This document shows, in pieces, positions 1 to 14,000 of a DNA stretch of 64,000 nt. Under the pieces are notes generated by a model. The model had not been told where the DNA came from, ran no database searches, and worked only from the letters and a program-made list of their open reading frames with translations. The position numbers and the translations under genes are program-made. Each line of letters opens with the position of its first letter. Position 1 is the first letter of the stretch. The DNA comes from Callaeas wilsoni (Eukaryota; Chordata; Aves; Passeriformes; Callaeidae): NCBI GenBank assembly GCA_013398955.1, contig VWPU01019131.1, forward strand, positions 1-64,000, written 5' to 3'.

Positions 1-3000
1 AAAAAAAAAAAAGCGTTGGTAAGAAAATGAAAATTAAAAAGCCCTTGCATTCATCCCTGCTTTCGTGATGAGTCAGTAAGGGCGTGAGAGGCAAGCTTAG
101 CCACAGCATATAAAAACATCTCAGCTTGAAATGAGATAGAATATACACTGGGTTCAACAGCCTTAATTCAATCCATTGAGAGTAAGCAAGCATTGCAAGA
201 TTCATCAAACACATGTAGGAGTCCCGTTGTTGTGGTTCATACCACTAGAACAGAACCTGGCGCCTTATTTGCCTCTAAGGTGAGCCACAACAAGGATGTG
301 GTCAGAGCAGGTGTGCAGCAAGAAAGGAAGAGCTATGAGACATCACAGCAGCTAACTGCTGTAGGTTGACTGTTTCTGGTTCTGCTTTGCTGGAGGTCAG
401 TTTCCACATGAAGTCTAGTGAATCCATTGCTTTACAAACTCCAGAAGCCCAGAGAAAGATGAAATGTTGGAAACGGTGACAAGAGGCAAGTCTTTGAGTC
501 AAATGCTCCACTAACACCTTCTAGGAATGCTGTCAGCAGCATTATTGAGCTTCATAATGAGACTGACAGTACTAGGCTATCAGGGATCAGGAGAGAAGCA
601 GACGCAGCAGGAGCACCAAACTCAAACACTAAGCTATGGAACGCTCAGTGCTTCAGAGCACACACAGCAACATCCCTGCCATGGCAAACCAAGGCTTGTA
701 ATTTAAATTAGCTTCCTGAGCAAGCTGGATGAGCTGTTTCTTCAGGTTTCCTCTTGCACATTAGAAGTGTGCTGAACACATTGCATACTGTCAGGACAGC
801 AGCACACTGACAATCCCATCTCCTGCGGAGTATTTGTGCTGCCCTGCTCCTCACCAGAGCCATGCACAAAGAAACAAGCACTGCAGTTCACCAATTAATA
901 ATGGCCTTACTAAATGTGAGCCCCCAAACACCCACACACAGACAATTACTTAATTCTTGGGACAACCAGCACCATTATATACCAGAAAACTTCACAGCCA
1001 TTATTTTGTGTGTGCCCAGAGCTTTGATTAGGAGCTGAAGCCACTCCAGTAGAACAGTCAGCAGCTTTACCAATTAAAGGAAATGAGGAGCTCCTTGTAA
1101 GTTTCTACTAAAAGAGATCCTTCAAGTCTTCACCTACCTACGTACTTCATTTTCCCTTCTTCAGTGCTTTCTGCCCAAAAATCTACCAGAAGTCCTCCTC
1201 TCACCCTCATAAGAGAGGCAGGGCAAATCATATCCTCTCCAGCATTACAGTAACCAGGTCAGGTGTCTATAGTTGCAGAGTTGGAAGCTTTGATTGCTAC
1301 AGGCCGCTCTGCATACCACAGTATAGGGTATTTCTGCTAACTTTTTTTTTAATCTTCCATTCACTCTGTTTTGTTTGCTTTGCTTGATAATGAATTTATG
1401 GCCATACTATTTCTTTAATGCCTTCTCCCTGCCTGGTGTAATTACAGATGCTTGCTAGCTTGACTCTTCAGGATTTCTATCTGCTGTGTTCTCCCAACTC
1501 AAGTCCTTCTAAATACACGTCAGAGTAGCCAGAAGCCTTGCATACAGAAAAGAAAGATGCACTTGACTAACATTATCCTCCTCTGCTGCAGTGGTGAAGG
1601 ACCAGAAGTAGGTATCGATACATTTTTCAGCATCTTTGCATGTTAGGAATAAACTGATTAGCAGCAAAAGTGGCGGCATGTTCTGTATGTGATACAAGGA
1701 GAAAGGCCTTTTACATCTTGGCACTGAGTAATCTATCATAAATTCTTGTAAACCCATCAGATTATTCAAAATAGTAAGCAGAATACGAAAAACATCCAGT
1801 AGCAATGGCCTCTGCCTAAGAGAATTCTGTTTGCTTCCTAGTGGTTCTCTTTCTTGCCCCATGCACTTCCACCCATCCTTCCTTGGTCATGCCTGCCTTA
1901 TCCCCTCCCTGCTTTTCACCGTTCTCCTTGGGGATCTCCTATACTTTCATGCTTTGAACTTTAGTAGAAACTTTCTCAGTGTCACCGAGTGGCTTGTTCC
2001 CACCTACGAAAGATACTGCTTGCCCATCCTTCTTGGAGAGTATGGAGTCAAAAGATGCTTCTGGGCACCTTGTCATATGCTCCCAGCAGCAGCTTACCCT
2101 TTGCCATGCCGCATTCCCTCAGATTCCTGCCATCTGCAGTCCTTCATCACCAGATGTGTCCTCTCACCATCCCTACAGGCTGCTCATGTTCCTCTCTCGC
2201 CTCAGTCGTGTCCACGTGCTCCTGCTCTCTTCCCTCTGGTTACTGCTACACACTTAGGCCAGAACTTCCCTTGGGCAATGGAAAAGCACTGCACCAGATC
2301 CTGTGCAAGAACTCCCTCAACACAACACAGGCTCTTACAAAATGCAGCTGCCAAACCCCAGGGCACACTGCAGTGATGCCTCTCCAACAGAACAGACAGT
2401 CCTGAAGAGCCACTTAGCTCCTAACAGGTTCAGTCAGCCTGAACGTACTAATGAGAACAACTTCCCTAACATTTGCAGACCGTTCTGGAAGAGGCAGTGG
2501 AAATGCTTTTTGTGTTCATGCCATTTCTCCCTTGGTAAAGAAGGAAATATACAAAGTTATTTTGTTTGTTTTAATTGATCACTGGTTAAATTGTAATACA
2601 TTTCAAAGCAAAATATTCTGTTCCAGGACATTCTACCAAACATTAAATCTACTTTTAAACAAGGCTTAATTTGACTATTTTACCTTATATACATACAGGT
2701 ATAAGTTTCGTTTCACTAGTAGCAAAATTACACAGTACATTGCATTTCCTGAAAGATGGCAAAAACAGGACTTGAGTGCCTGTTCTGTCCTTCCACACAC
2801 TCCAAATCAGAAAAAAACCACAGGTATTGAAAGTACAATCACAACTACAGGTAAATACAATAAGGACCTCAGAGCAAGCCAAGACCTTATGAGAGATGAC
2901 AATCACTTCTAGAAATCTACATTGCAAATATACAGTACATTCTACTAAAGAGTTTTGGGAGTTCCCACAATGCCTCTTAATCCCCTTTTGGTAATAAAAG

Positions 3001-6000
3001 CTTCTATGACAACACATATCCTTCATAAAAAGTACTGAATTCGTATTTTTGGAGCATATGTTGGAAGCTTAATGCAGTCTAAACTGCAGTCCACAATAAG
3101 CTCACCCAAAGAGAGAGTAAGCAAGCATTGCAAGATTCATCAAGTTCAGAACCAGAGCTCAGCTCCTCGTCATTAGGCTTCTGGATGCAAGAGCTGCTCT
3201 GCATCAGGAACAGGCTCAAAGGGTGGGAAATGATACATTCCTTTTACAGCTTTCGCAGGTCCATCACCCGCAAGTCCTTGACAGAAAATGTCAACTGAGT
3301 CACACAAGATTACTTTGAACTTAATTTACAAAGCAGCCATTACATTGCAATTGTTAGATAGTTAAGGACACAGCTAAGGAGCAACAAGGTTTCCGCATTT
3401 ATGCTATCCCTGAAAACACTTCTGTGAGCAGCAGAGAGTGCAGCGGCCAGCAAGTACACAAACACACTGCCACTGCTGGGGAAACTGCTCTGGCCTTGGG
3501 AGGTGGAACGGTGCACAGAATCCAGCAGCCCCAAAGGCCTGATGAGATTTCTGTTATGCTCAAACTCCACTTTGGTTTGTGCAAAATATTTCTCTTGTGC
3601 ATGTAGCTTTCATAAATGAACTGTTGCTCTTTGCTTGGCAAGACAAAATGGGAGGAACTGTCCAGAATTACCAAGAACACGGAGGTAAACAAGGCATTTT
3701 TCATGAGCAGTAGCTACCCTCACAAGTACAACTCCAAGGACTGTGTCACTGTTCCAAGGAAATGTACTTAATCAGCACTATTGGAGGTTTTCTGTTATCT
3801 GCTTGCTGAGGAAGCTACCATTGATTAGGGTAATAGCTAAACTTGACCCAACTAACAATGCTGAGGACCTTTTCCTTCCAGGCTTTATGTCTAACTAACC
3901 ACTAACACTCTTTACTGCTTCTAAGGAACTCTGACAGCACTAGGAAACACCAAAAAGGCATGCCCAAGGTCGAAGACACCAAATTATTTCCTCCAACATG
4001 GTTAAAATGCATCACTTACTTCTATTAGGCAGACTCCAGCCACACACTCTTAACACCAATTCTTCCTCACAGATCTGTTTTAAAAGTTATGTTGCTGGAC
4101 TCCCCAGATCTAACAGGAATGTTACAAAAGTAATTTAAATTAAAAAATAACTAGTGGAAATCTGCCCAACCATTTTTTAAATCTGCTTTACAGAAACTTC
4201 TGGGAAAAAAAAAGCTAAGGACTTGGTACTCCCACCTGTTACAGTCACTCAGCAGGCTGGAAAGCAGGCTGCAATCCAGGATCTCTCTACTAGTCTAGAC
4301 CTGGTTTTAGCAGAGGTAGGTAGCAATAAGTCAGAAAAAGAGAATCAGAAACAGTATTTCAGACGTACTTTAGAGTCCTGGTGTTTTTCTCTACTCTCGG
4401 TCTGATCTATCTTGTGCAGTTTTCCTTTTTTTCTTGCAATAACCATGTCAGCCTACTTACTTCTGGAAAGTGAGCCCTGGTAGGCTGAAAACAATGTATG
4501 ACATTAGTCAGGTGTTGTTACCAGACAGAGGAACAAGCAACACGGGCCAGCAGGCACCACAACTTGCTGCAAGAGTCAAGGAGGTGCTTCGTAAGAGAAC
4601 CTCAAGTGCCACATGCAAAGCCTGGTAGGCAGAGTATCAACCTGCTGGCAACACCCAGTGACCTCACCTTCAAGCTTCATAGCCAGCAGAAGCAGATATA
4701 AAGTATGGCTTTCAGGGCGCGGCTTCAACACTTCAAAACATAACTATGCAATGAACAATTAACATGAATGGAAAATACACATTTTAAGCAAAGAGAGAAT
4801 CCAGCCAAGTCACTGATTAATCTTTTTTTTCTGAAGCCTGTTCTAAAAGCTTTTCAGTTTGTGGACACTAAGAATACAGCTACAGCGAAATGTGTGTGTA
4901 GTCATTTGAGTGTGCTCCTAGTCCATAGAGCACACAGACAATTAACAACCAAGTACAAAGCAAAAGGTTGAAAAGCCCTCATTCCCAGAATTTCTATCAT
5001 TTTTTATTACTGTTTTAAAATGAATTAATACAACTTCTGGACTTTTTTCGTCCACATGACCCTCTCCTATAAAAGCAACATTAAGGCTCAATACACATTT
5101 ATATTAAATATACTTTAACTTCCCTCTACCCAGGTTCTTGTATCTAATATATAAGCCTTACCCTAAGAAACACCTTTAGTGGTCCTCCTGCTGCTTTGTG
5201 TTTCACAGAAAACAAAACTTCATTTTATTATGTTCATATTCACCACTTCAACTTTTTTTAATTTCCAGATTACAGTTTGCTTACAGAACCTTAGCGAAAT
5301 CCCCATGGTTTCCACATTCGTGTTTGTAACACAGATAAATGGCACAGTTACAAAAAAATAAAGCCAAATCAAAACACCCTACCCGAAATAGTTTCATTGT
5401 CAAGATTTATAGGTTTAGCAAACCAAGCCTATCCCAGATTCTTAGCAGCAAAATTCAACTACGTAGAAAGGAGCAGGACAGAGAAACCAGCCAATTCCCC
5501 CACTGAGAACCAGAGCTGACTAAGCCATAAAATAAGCTGAGTGGCTCTGTCAACCCGACTGAAGTTTCAGTAATTTTCTAATGGCTCTTGGAAGAATCCA
5601 TAGCTAAACTTTTATTTTCCATAATTTTAGAAAGAGACAGCTAATTTCAAGAGATCTCCAGTTCCAGGTAAAATACTTGCACTCATGTTCTCCCTGCTTA
5701 CTTAAAATCACATCTAAGGTTCTTCTCTGATGTTCCAAGAAAATTTTGCAAGCAAGAGTAGAGAAATTTAAAAAAGATTAATGTAGACATCATTGAGAAA
5801 ATGGTACCAAATACACAAAGCAGAGGAAGGTATTTTCCTCCCAGTTTTCATGTTTTAATTTTTTTAACACACATTTCAAGAAAAGAGTAATTACAAATGT
5901 ATGCCTCACAATTAAGTTGCCTGTACGTGCTGAATGAGCATGGGTTTTTAAAGCAGTCCTTCCTTATTCTAAGCAGCCCCCTCAGAAATGCTTTATCTCT

Positions 6001-7929
6001 CAACTGTATATAGCACTAGTCAAAGTCATTATATATCTGTGTCCATCTTTTTAAACCTACTACTAGACAGCATTTGCCCTAGAACTGTAAAGAGGTCTCC
6101 CACAAACCTATCCTACCAGCAGAAGCCTTTAATTTCCATGGATACGGATCACATACACAAAGAATTAATGAAGTGCCCAAAGGAAAAAACATTAACTCTT
6201 ATTTTAAATCAGACAGCAAGTTACATATATTTACGAAGAAATCTACTGAGATTTAAGACTGCTTCAAAGCAGTAACTGAAATACAACAGCAGCTATGAAT
6301 AATATATAACCTTCCTGATCCATAAGTGATCCTAGCTTCATCTTGAAAAAAAAAATCACAGCAGCTGAATATATATGCAAATATACACAAAAAACCGCTT
6401 TGATCAGAGGTTAGTAAGTAACTGTGTTATATCAGAGCTAGAGACTAGACACTGCAAGTGTTCAGCAGTCTCTAACCCACCAGCCTGAGCTGGTGCAGCA
6501 GTGGAAAATCTCATCCAACACACTTTCAGGTGGCATTAGAACCTCTTGTTTACTGTTCAGATGTTCAGCTGAACAGTCACCTCTGCTAATATTGCAGCTT
6601 CCCTCTCAGTTAAGCATGCAAAATATGTAAAAAGGCAAGTGATCAAAATATCCCCTTGAATGCCCAACTGTCCAGTATCAAGAGACTGCTGCTGAAGATT
6701 TAATACCCCAGCACTAATTTTCAATATTTTCAAACTTGATATGAAAATTGCATTTTGCTATTACACAGAGTATAACAGTCATTGGTCATTTCCATCATCC
6801 ATCCCAGCATCAGTGAAAAAGTGCCTTCTGAACAGGGATGAGAAAACATGGCAAGTTTTGTTAGCAAGTTGTGTCTCTACTCATCTTGCACTAAGCAGTG
6901 CATGGAAATAGGTGAGCAGAAATTCAACAGTCTACCAAAACACACCATGTTTTCACACACACTGATGATGCCATGTGTATCTCAAAAATACGGAAGTTCA
7001 AATCTGCACCAAAATGTTTGCTAAAAGCACTTTAAATGCTCTCCAGATGATAATGAGTGATTTAATACTCAGACAAATTAAAGCACAGTAAAAGGTTTGT
7101 GCTTACACTTCAAGTTTCAGAGTAACATTGTTTCTATCAGAGTATCTGAAGTGCAATGAAAGCAAGGTTCCACTGAATTCAAAAGCAAGAGACACCATTT
7201 AAAGAACTAGGAAAATAAGCACAGGTCAGAGTATTGCAATAAATAAACAAAACAGCAAGAACCTCTAAATTTCTTTTTAGATTCATGATATGTTTAAAAA
7301 AAAAAAAATCAAGATCAAACCCTGTCTGACTTTCCCACATGTGGTGTCTTTTTGGCTAAACAACTGTTACTCTATTGCAAGGAACACAGATATAACCAGA
7401 AAACATTATTTACAGAATGATTATCAGATTGATTATACAAAATACAGATGAAAATATACACCCTTAGGTTTGACATAAGCCAAGCAAATTCACTGCTGCT
7501 AACTAAAGCACTTTGAAGAAGGCAACAGGCACCAAATATCAAAATTGAATCACAAAACTACTCAAAGTAATAGACAAATTTGGGTAGGTAGAGGTACAGC
7601 AAAGATCAATTAAGTTGGAATGATTTATAACTAATACTAGCCTATCACGAATTACTTAGCTTCATTAAAATTCTATTTTTCTTATACAAAACTGAAGAGA
7701 AACCTTTACTCCCAGACTGTGGTATCTACGGGTACTCAGCAGCTTTTTTCTTAATTCATCTATGTAATGCTTTGTACTCTACATCATAGAAAATACATCC
7801 CCACATTTAAGTGCATCACTAGAAACTGTGCTGAAATCATGGAAAAGCGCTTCATAAATCTCAGGTGCAATAAAGTCATAACAATGCTCAGCTCCAGTTT
7901 CTGGAAGCAGTTCTGTGAAAGGTGAAGTT
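1..7929. other. GAK 3' UTR and downstream flank, no other gene recognised
   Basis: The GAK 3' UTR starts at 7929 and its end is not clear. Minus-strand ATTAAA signals lie at 7061-7066 and 6699-6704, and AATAAA signals occur near 5605, 5225 and 5005. In mammals CPLX1 is the next gene on this side, but I see no complexin exon here. The flank holds a 31-bp direct repeat (178-208 and 3113-3143), a C-rich block with few stops (about 1831-2405), and otherwise AT-rich unique-looking sequence. Confidence 0.6.
178..3143. repeat. 31-bp exact direct repeat, copies 178-208 and 3113-3143
   Basis: The same 31 bases, beginning gagagtaagcaagcattgca and ending ttcatcaa, occur at 178-208 and at 3113-3143 in the same direction. 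The flanks differ at once on both sides. Such a long exact match is not expected by chance in this window. It may be a small local duplication, two remnants of one repeat family, or an assembly trace. Confidence 0.85.
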
Positions 7930-8031
7930 TCAGAAAAGGGACTTTGATCCCTGGTTTTCGAATTCTGACCATGCATCATTCAATTCCATGAAGATCATTT
8001 TGGCATATTGCTCATAGGGTTGTCCTGTGGC
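7930..8031 (-). CDS. GAK: GAK last coding exon: J-domain end and stop
   Basis: Coding part of the terminal exon (102 nt). It encodes residues 1247-1279, [20 protein letters not shown] then [13 protein letters not shown], followed by TGA at 7930-7932. [14 protein letters not shown] is the conserved auxilin/GAK C-terminus. Acceptor GTTTCTAG. The 3' UTR runs on below 7930. Confidence 0.97.
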
Positions 8032-11000
8032 CTAGAAACAAAGAGAATGTACCATAAGCATAAAAATATTAGGAATTGGGTCACTTAGAAAAGATCCCAC
8101 CCCTTTTATATTTGTTGTCTTATTCAACAGCTATAGACTGCTCTGTGATTATAATTTTACAGACAGAACTCTCTCCAACCTTATCCAAAGCTTGCCCTGA
8201 GTATTTTAAACAAATCCAAATCCTTGGTTTCCTTACTTTACTTTCAAGCCTTCAGTACAATTCATAAATAATTGAAATTTGGCTAAACACAGTTTTCAAA
8301 GCTGTTCTTTTCATAAATAGTTTCAGTTACTATTACTTACTAATCAAATTATGTCGTTTTTGGAATTGCTTCCTGAGAGATCTGGCAGTAGTGTACAAGG
8401 ATAAAATCTGAGTCTTCTTTACGACAATTTCTTTTGAATAGGATTCCCTGGAGAAAAATCTGTTGCTGGTTGTGAATGATGCCAAGACTCAATATGACCG
8501 GCGTAGCACTTTCTGTGTGTTTGCTTCCTATACTCAAACACAGTATACTGCTGATTCCCTGCCTGTTTCACAGCAGCCCTGACTCTGGGCCAGCACAATC
8601 CAACCCCAGTGGTTAATAAAGATCCAGTCTCCAACAAAAAAGGGAAGCTCCAGAGCCCTCTCCAGTATCCTTCGCCTTCTCCTGCTGCTTAGCTTTTGCC
8701 ACCTGCAGTACTTTATCGACACTTTTAGAGAGTGCTTTAACGGATAAGTGTCAGAATAAAAGAACAAGGAAGACAAATATGCCTTAGAGAGAGCTGTGTT
8801 CTGACACTGGTGCATTAAGGGGCTTACAGAAAACATCCAAAAAGCCACCACAAAGGTGGAAGAAGTCATGCCCAAGAACATCGAAGGACAGGGAGAATTA
8901 TTAAAAAAACAAAAAATGTCTTGTTTTCTCTGTTATGGACACAAGATAACATAGGATTTAGACTACTGCTCACTAACCCACCAGTGAATGCAAACCTGAA
9001 AATTCAAACCAGGTATATCCAATGCTTATCTTTATATCTAGTAATAGCTAGATGCAATAGCTCAGAACAAGAAGCTACCTTGATACATTGGGATGCATTA
9101 AATATTTTTTTAAAGACAACTGCAATATAATATTCATTACATATTTTTTATCTGATAATTTGTTTATTCTAGCAAGTTTACTTTTTCAAGTAAGAATGGT
9201 TTAGTAAATGAGGTTCAGCAGGTTTTTCCTACAAGTTTTGCTGTGGCAGCCTCTGAGTCTCCATACTAGTTCTAAAATACTTGAAGTACCAGCTCACAGA
9301 AAGAAAACAGAATCCACTAATCAACATTAAATCTGCTGATCTGTCAGTCAGAACTCAGCATGACCGACTTTAGTGCTTAGTACAACCTTCACGGGATCTT
9401 TCATTTGTTAACACTTCTCTGTTGAATTCTGTGCTGTGTCAGGATAACAAGAATAATCCTCTACTATCTGAACACAGTAGGACACCACATTCAGAAGACA
9501 ATGGAAGCACAGCGAAGAACATCTAGGGTGCTGACTGAGAAGCAAGGCATTTGCCAGTAAACAGTTTGGTGTGGTAAAAGCAGTTTGTATTCCTCCTATA
9601 GTAAGAAAGATCAGAGGAACACACTCACCTTGTCAGGATGAACCACAAGCACTGCTCTCCTGTAGTACTTCTTTACTTGTTCAGGAGTTACTAAATCTGC
9701 CATGCTGACTGGTTTCCACTTATTTTCCCCTTCCCAAAGCACTGTATGAAGAGTGGATATTAATGCTCTGATATTTCTCTCCTTTCCTTCAATCCATTCA
9801 AGAATCTGGGAAAATCAGAATATACAGAACTGAATGCAGCACTGTAAGCATTCTCAGCCTCCACAGACATAATCTTCACTCTCTGCAAGACTATACGATC
9901 ATGACTCAAGTGCAGTTGTCCTACTGCATTCACTCCCCAAATTCAATTGTCTTAGCCACCCAAAAGTGGTATTTTGCATCTTCCACAAGGGAATAGCTCA
10001 CTGTTACTAGTTTATTGCAGAAATTCAGTCATTGCAAGAGAAATTACTGAGATAGTTACATGTTACAAATCCTGGTAAAATTAATGGCAAGAGAATTAAC
10101 AGAAGTAATTAAAAACATCTGTTACAATTAGATATTACAATAATCTTGTCCTTGTCAAGGCACACACACTGAAGTTATCACTTGATTTGTGTAAAAGTGT
10201 AAATACATTTTAAAACTTCTGCTGTACAAGCTTTGTACAAAAGATCGTGTCTATTAACTTTTCATGTTTATTTAAGCAACCTGCAGAGGTGCACAGACTA
10301 AAGCGCTATTTGAGATATCCCCAACGTCAATTAGAATAACTTTTCAGACTTTTAACAGCATATTCAAGCCATGATATAGGGATACAGTGTTTTCATTGAA
10401 CACCAGTGAGGATGGTAACTAAATATCTGTACTTATTGCCACCTGTGGTGATTTGTGTTAAAAGGTACCCATAGGAGCTATGCACTCTCTCTTCAGGAAG
10501 GACACTTCGTGAGAACAAATTTCAGCATCCCTTTAAAGTTCTTTAACAAACTTTTCTAAAGCACCATAAAGACTATAAAACTGGACGTATGTTGATATCT
10601 GAAGTTATCAATGACTAATGGGTCAAAAAAATCTGAACAGCAAAGAACACTTCCCAAACTAGTTATACAGCCTATCTCCAGAACTGTACCTTCTAGTAAT
10701 TTGTTAGGAGAGCAGCAGCACTTGTTAACCAGGAAATGAAAGTACATTTCATGAAGACAGCTATTCTCACATGCCTCATTTTTAAGCGTATTTTTGCATT
10801 ATCAGCCAAATCCATCTTTTCTAAACCATGACCCTTAGTTTCTCTGTTAGTCATTGTATCCTTCTGCTCTGTTATTAGCAGTTCTAAGCATAAAATCAGA
10901 TTTTCACTTAAATCAGAATCACTGTTAAACAAACCTTGAGTTTCAAGGGGTCCATATCTTTAGACATTTCTTGTTTTCTCATCTCAGCAATTGTCTTTGG

Positions 11001-14000
11001 TCCCTTTTTATCAGATTTCGCTGAAAATCCTTGATTAGATAAGAGATCCTCAAAGTCATTTTCTGAAACTTTCGGCTTTTGACCTATGAAAAGATAAAAA
11101 ACATTAAATGAAAAGTTCCACAGAATACATTAACAGGGAAACTTAGACACAACTGGATGGCATTGATCACTACCATGATAAATATCCTTCACTGACGCCA
11201 AATGCCATAAAACTAAGAAGGATAGAAAGAAAACGGATCATTAACAAACTTTCAGTCCAGCAGAATAAACAACCTCACATGCTAACCTCTGACTAAATAC
11301 TTGCATGCCCTCCTTTTTAAAAAAACGGAGTAGATTTGAGGGAGCACACATCCATCCATGATTTTGGAAATTGCTCCATTTCTCCACTGTAAGTTAGTTC
11401 TAAGTGTTGTCCAGCAGTTTTTCAAGTAACCATATACTCAGTACTATTGCTGGAAGCATGTAGTCAACACCTAAGCAGGTTGAAGCTTATACAGAATAAT
11501 GAAGGGATAAAGTACCAACATGAATATTCATTACAGAACCAATAAATTTCAGAGAACTGTAGAATAACTGAATTCTGAAGAGGCCTCTGGATGTTATCTA
11601 GTCCAACCCCCACTCAAAGCAGGGACAAATCGGTACATTTGTTAGGTCCTTGTCCAGCTGAGGTCCATCTGTTTTCAACGGAGAGGAATTACAACATCCT
11701 GTTTCAGCATTTCATTATGTCAATTGATTTTTTTGCCTTGTTCTACAGACTTTCCTGTGCTGCAACGTATGCCCACTGCCTCTCCATCCTGACACCTCTT
11801 TCCAGATATGGATCAACAGAATAATTTCAACTTAGAGCACCTGTTGTTCACTTACACACCAGTTTAAGGGAGGCATAATCCTAATACCAACTCACCAGAA
11901 AATAAAATTTTCCAAGAAAGTTCATATAGAAGAGGCCAAGCCTATTCTTCGAACTCTCAGTTTGCCTATTCAGTTGGAACATCTTAAAGGACTGTAAGAG
12001 TCCACCTGGTCCTGTCCCCACATCTCTTTCAAACACAAGAATTTTCAGTAATTTTAATCTCAATCTTTCTCAAGACTAGCTACTCTTCTTCAGCTAGGAA
12101 AAAAACTGCATCCCTTTACCTATGTATCACAAACAGACTAATATGAAACAACATTATCAACCATCTCTCCCTGGATAGATGGAATTTACCTTTCTTAACT
12201 TAGTGATACAAAACTAGTACCCACGTGGTTGAGTAATTACAGCCTTGAGACACTATGCTCGAACTCACATATACTTGTGCCATCATCAGCTTGTCTGTTA
12301 TGTACTGGAATAGCTTTGGAAAGGCAGGATACCAGACTTGTCAAGTGTTTTTCTGTTTTCTACTAGACACAACTTAAATATAAATAAAAATATTAAAGTA
12401 GAACAGCTTCTGCAGGTTAACAGCACACCCAACTAACTTCACATGGGACATTGTAAGTAATATACATTCAGAAAACTTACCAAAGCTTGGGGCTCTGACT
12501 CCTCTTTCTTCTCGTCCTCCAATAACACTCAAGTTTACTGTGTAGTTGGGCTTAGCTGCTGTGCTGGACTTAGTCTGGGACTGCCATGAAGTAGTTTGTG
12601 GTTTGGAGGACTTCTGCCACTGATTTCCCAGCTTCTGAGATGGAGCAGTCTTCTGACTAAATCCACTACCCAAGAGTCCACCAGTGGACGAACCTAACAA
12701 TAAATACTAAGTTAGTTCAGTTCAGTGTCTGTCACCTGTTTAATACAAGTAAGACAGTTTGGTCTTGACATATAACCACATAGCTCACAGTGATACCACC
12801 ATACAAGAGAAAATGTAACAAGCAAGTGTGGGTAAAATGAAGCTAAGAGTCTCATTAACAAGTAACTTGGATGGCAGGAGCTGGAGGCTTTACTGAAAGT
12901 CTTCTCTTACAACTCAAGGTCTCAACTGTCAGTTTTAGCAAAAACATGCACCCTTATCTGAAGGGTCAGGCACGTGTCAGGCCAGGAGATAATCTGGCTG
13001 TGACAGTAATTCTGCCTCCCACTTCATTATACTTCTGCTAATATGCAGTGCACAATAAATAACTAATTACAAAAAATGGTAAAAGACTGGGAATATTTTC
13101 AAATGAATGCTTTCAAAGTCTCCAGTGATTCCTTGCACTACTGTTTGAGGAGGATGAGAGGATTATTCTACAGCAGAATTCACAGGGAATACTGCACGTG
13201 AGTAAGAAAAGCATGGCAGCCTGCAGGAGATACTGTAATCACCCTGCTGTGGCACAGGCCAAGCTAGTCTGTGTATATACAGCATTGTAAACTTGGTTTG
13301 CTCTTTCAAAAATGGCTCCTCACACTTCAGCTCTCCTGATGCCTCTTTTGTAGCAGCTGTTCATACTTCTAACTTGCACAAGAGGATGTCTCCCCAGGGC
13401 CATGTATAAGATACCATACTATATCTTGAAATACCACTCCCGATAAAACCCAGTATTGCAGTACAACACCTAATAAAATCTAGGAATGCACTGTTTTTTC
13501 ACGAAATCATTCAATTGCAGTCAACTCTGCTTTCACCCATTGATAACTTGTGAAATTTACAGAAAAAAAAATTTGTTACTAGTCAGAGAAAATAACCCTG
13601 CATACTGAAAATTTGTATTTTTCTCCTATTCTTTCAAAGCATTCTACATCCATTTTTGCAGTTTTCAAGGCCAAAAAATTCTTCCTGTAGGACAAGTCAA
13701 TGCCTCACTGCTCACCAGAAACTTTTCAACACCACACTCCTACTTTCTGATAGAAGACCATTCCTAAAGAAGAGTGTGATAACACCAACCAGCACAGAAC
13801 ACTACTGGTATCCTACCAGTATGCTAATACACAAGTAGTAACTACTTTTAGGTACTGTTTCTTTTGGGTTTATATAGCATTCATATTTAAGCAGCTTGCA
13901 CTCTCAAATTTTCTTCCAGAACAATGTCTTGTACGTGGAGGTGAAAAAAAACTCCTATGAAAAATACAACACAGAGTGGTATTCCAGCTGTATTCCAAAA

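Noticed and set aside
257..263. tggcgcc, resembling a tRNA-Lys primer-binding site
   Set aside because: Only seven bases match, the following sequence does not continue the tRNA complement, and no LTR lies just upstream.
1831..2376. 181-codon plus-strand open frame
   Set aside because: Rich in Pro, His, Ser and Cys, all three frames are open together, and no family or splice context is recognised. Most likely an effect of composition.
1..7929. CPLX1 exons expected downstream of GAK by mammalian gene order
   Set aside because: No complexin-like coding segment could be read on either strand; the gene probably lies outside the window.
7779..7979. 66-codon minus-strand open frame overlapping the GAK stop
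   Set aside because: It overlaps the terminal GAK exon in another frame. The GAK frame with its conserved C-terminus and TGA is the real one.
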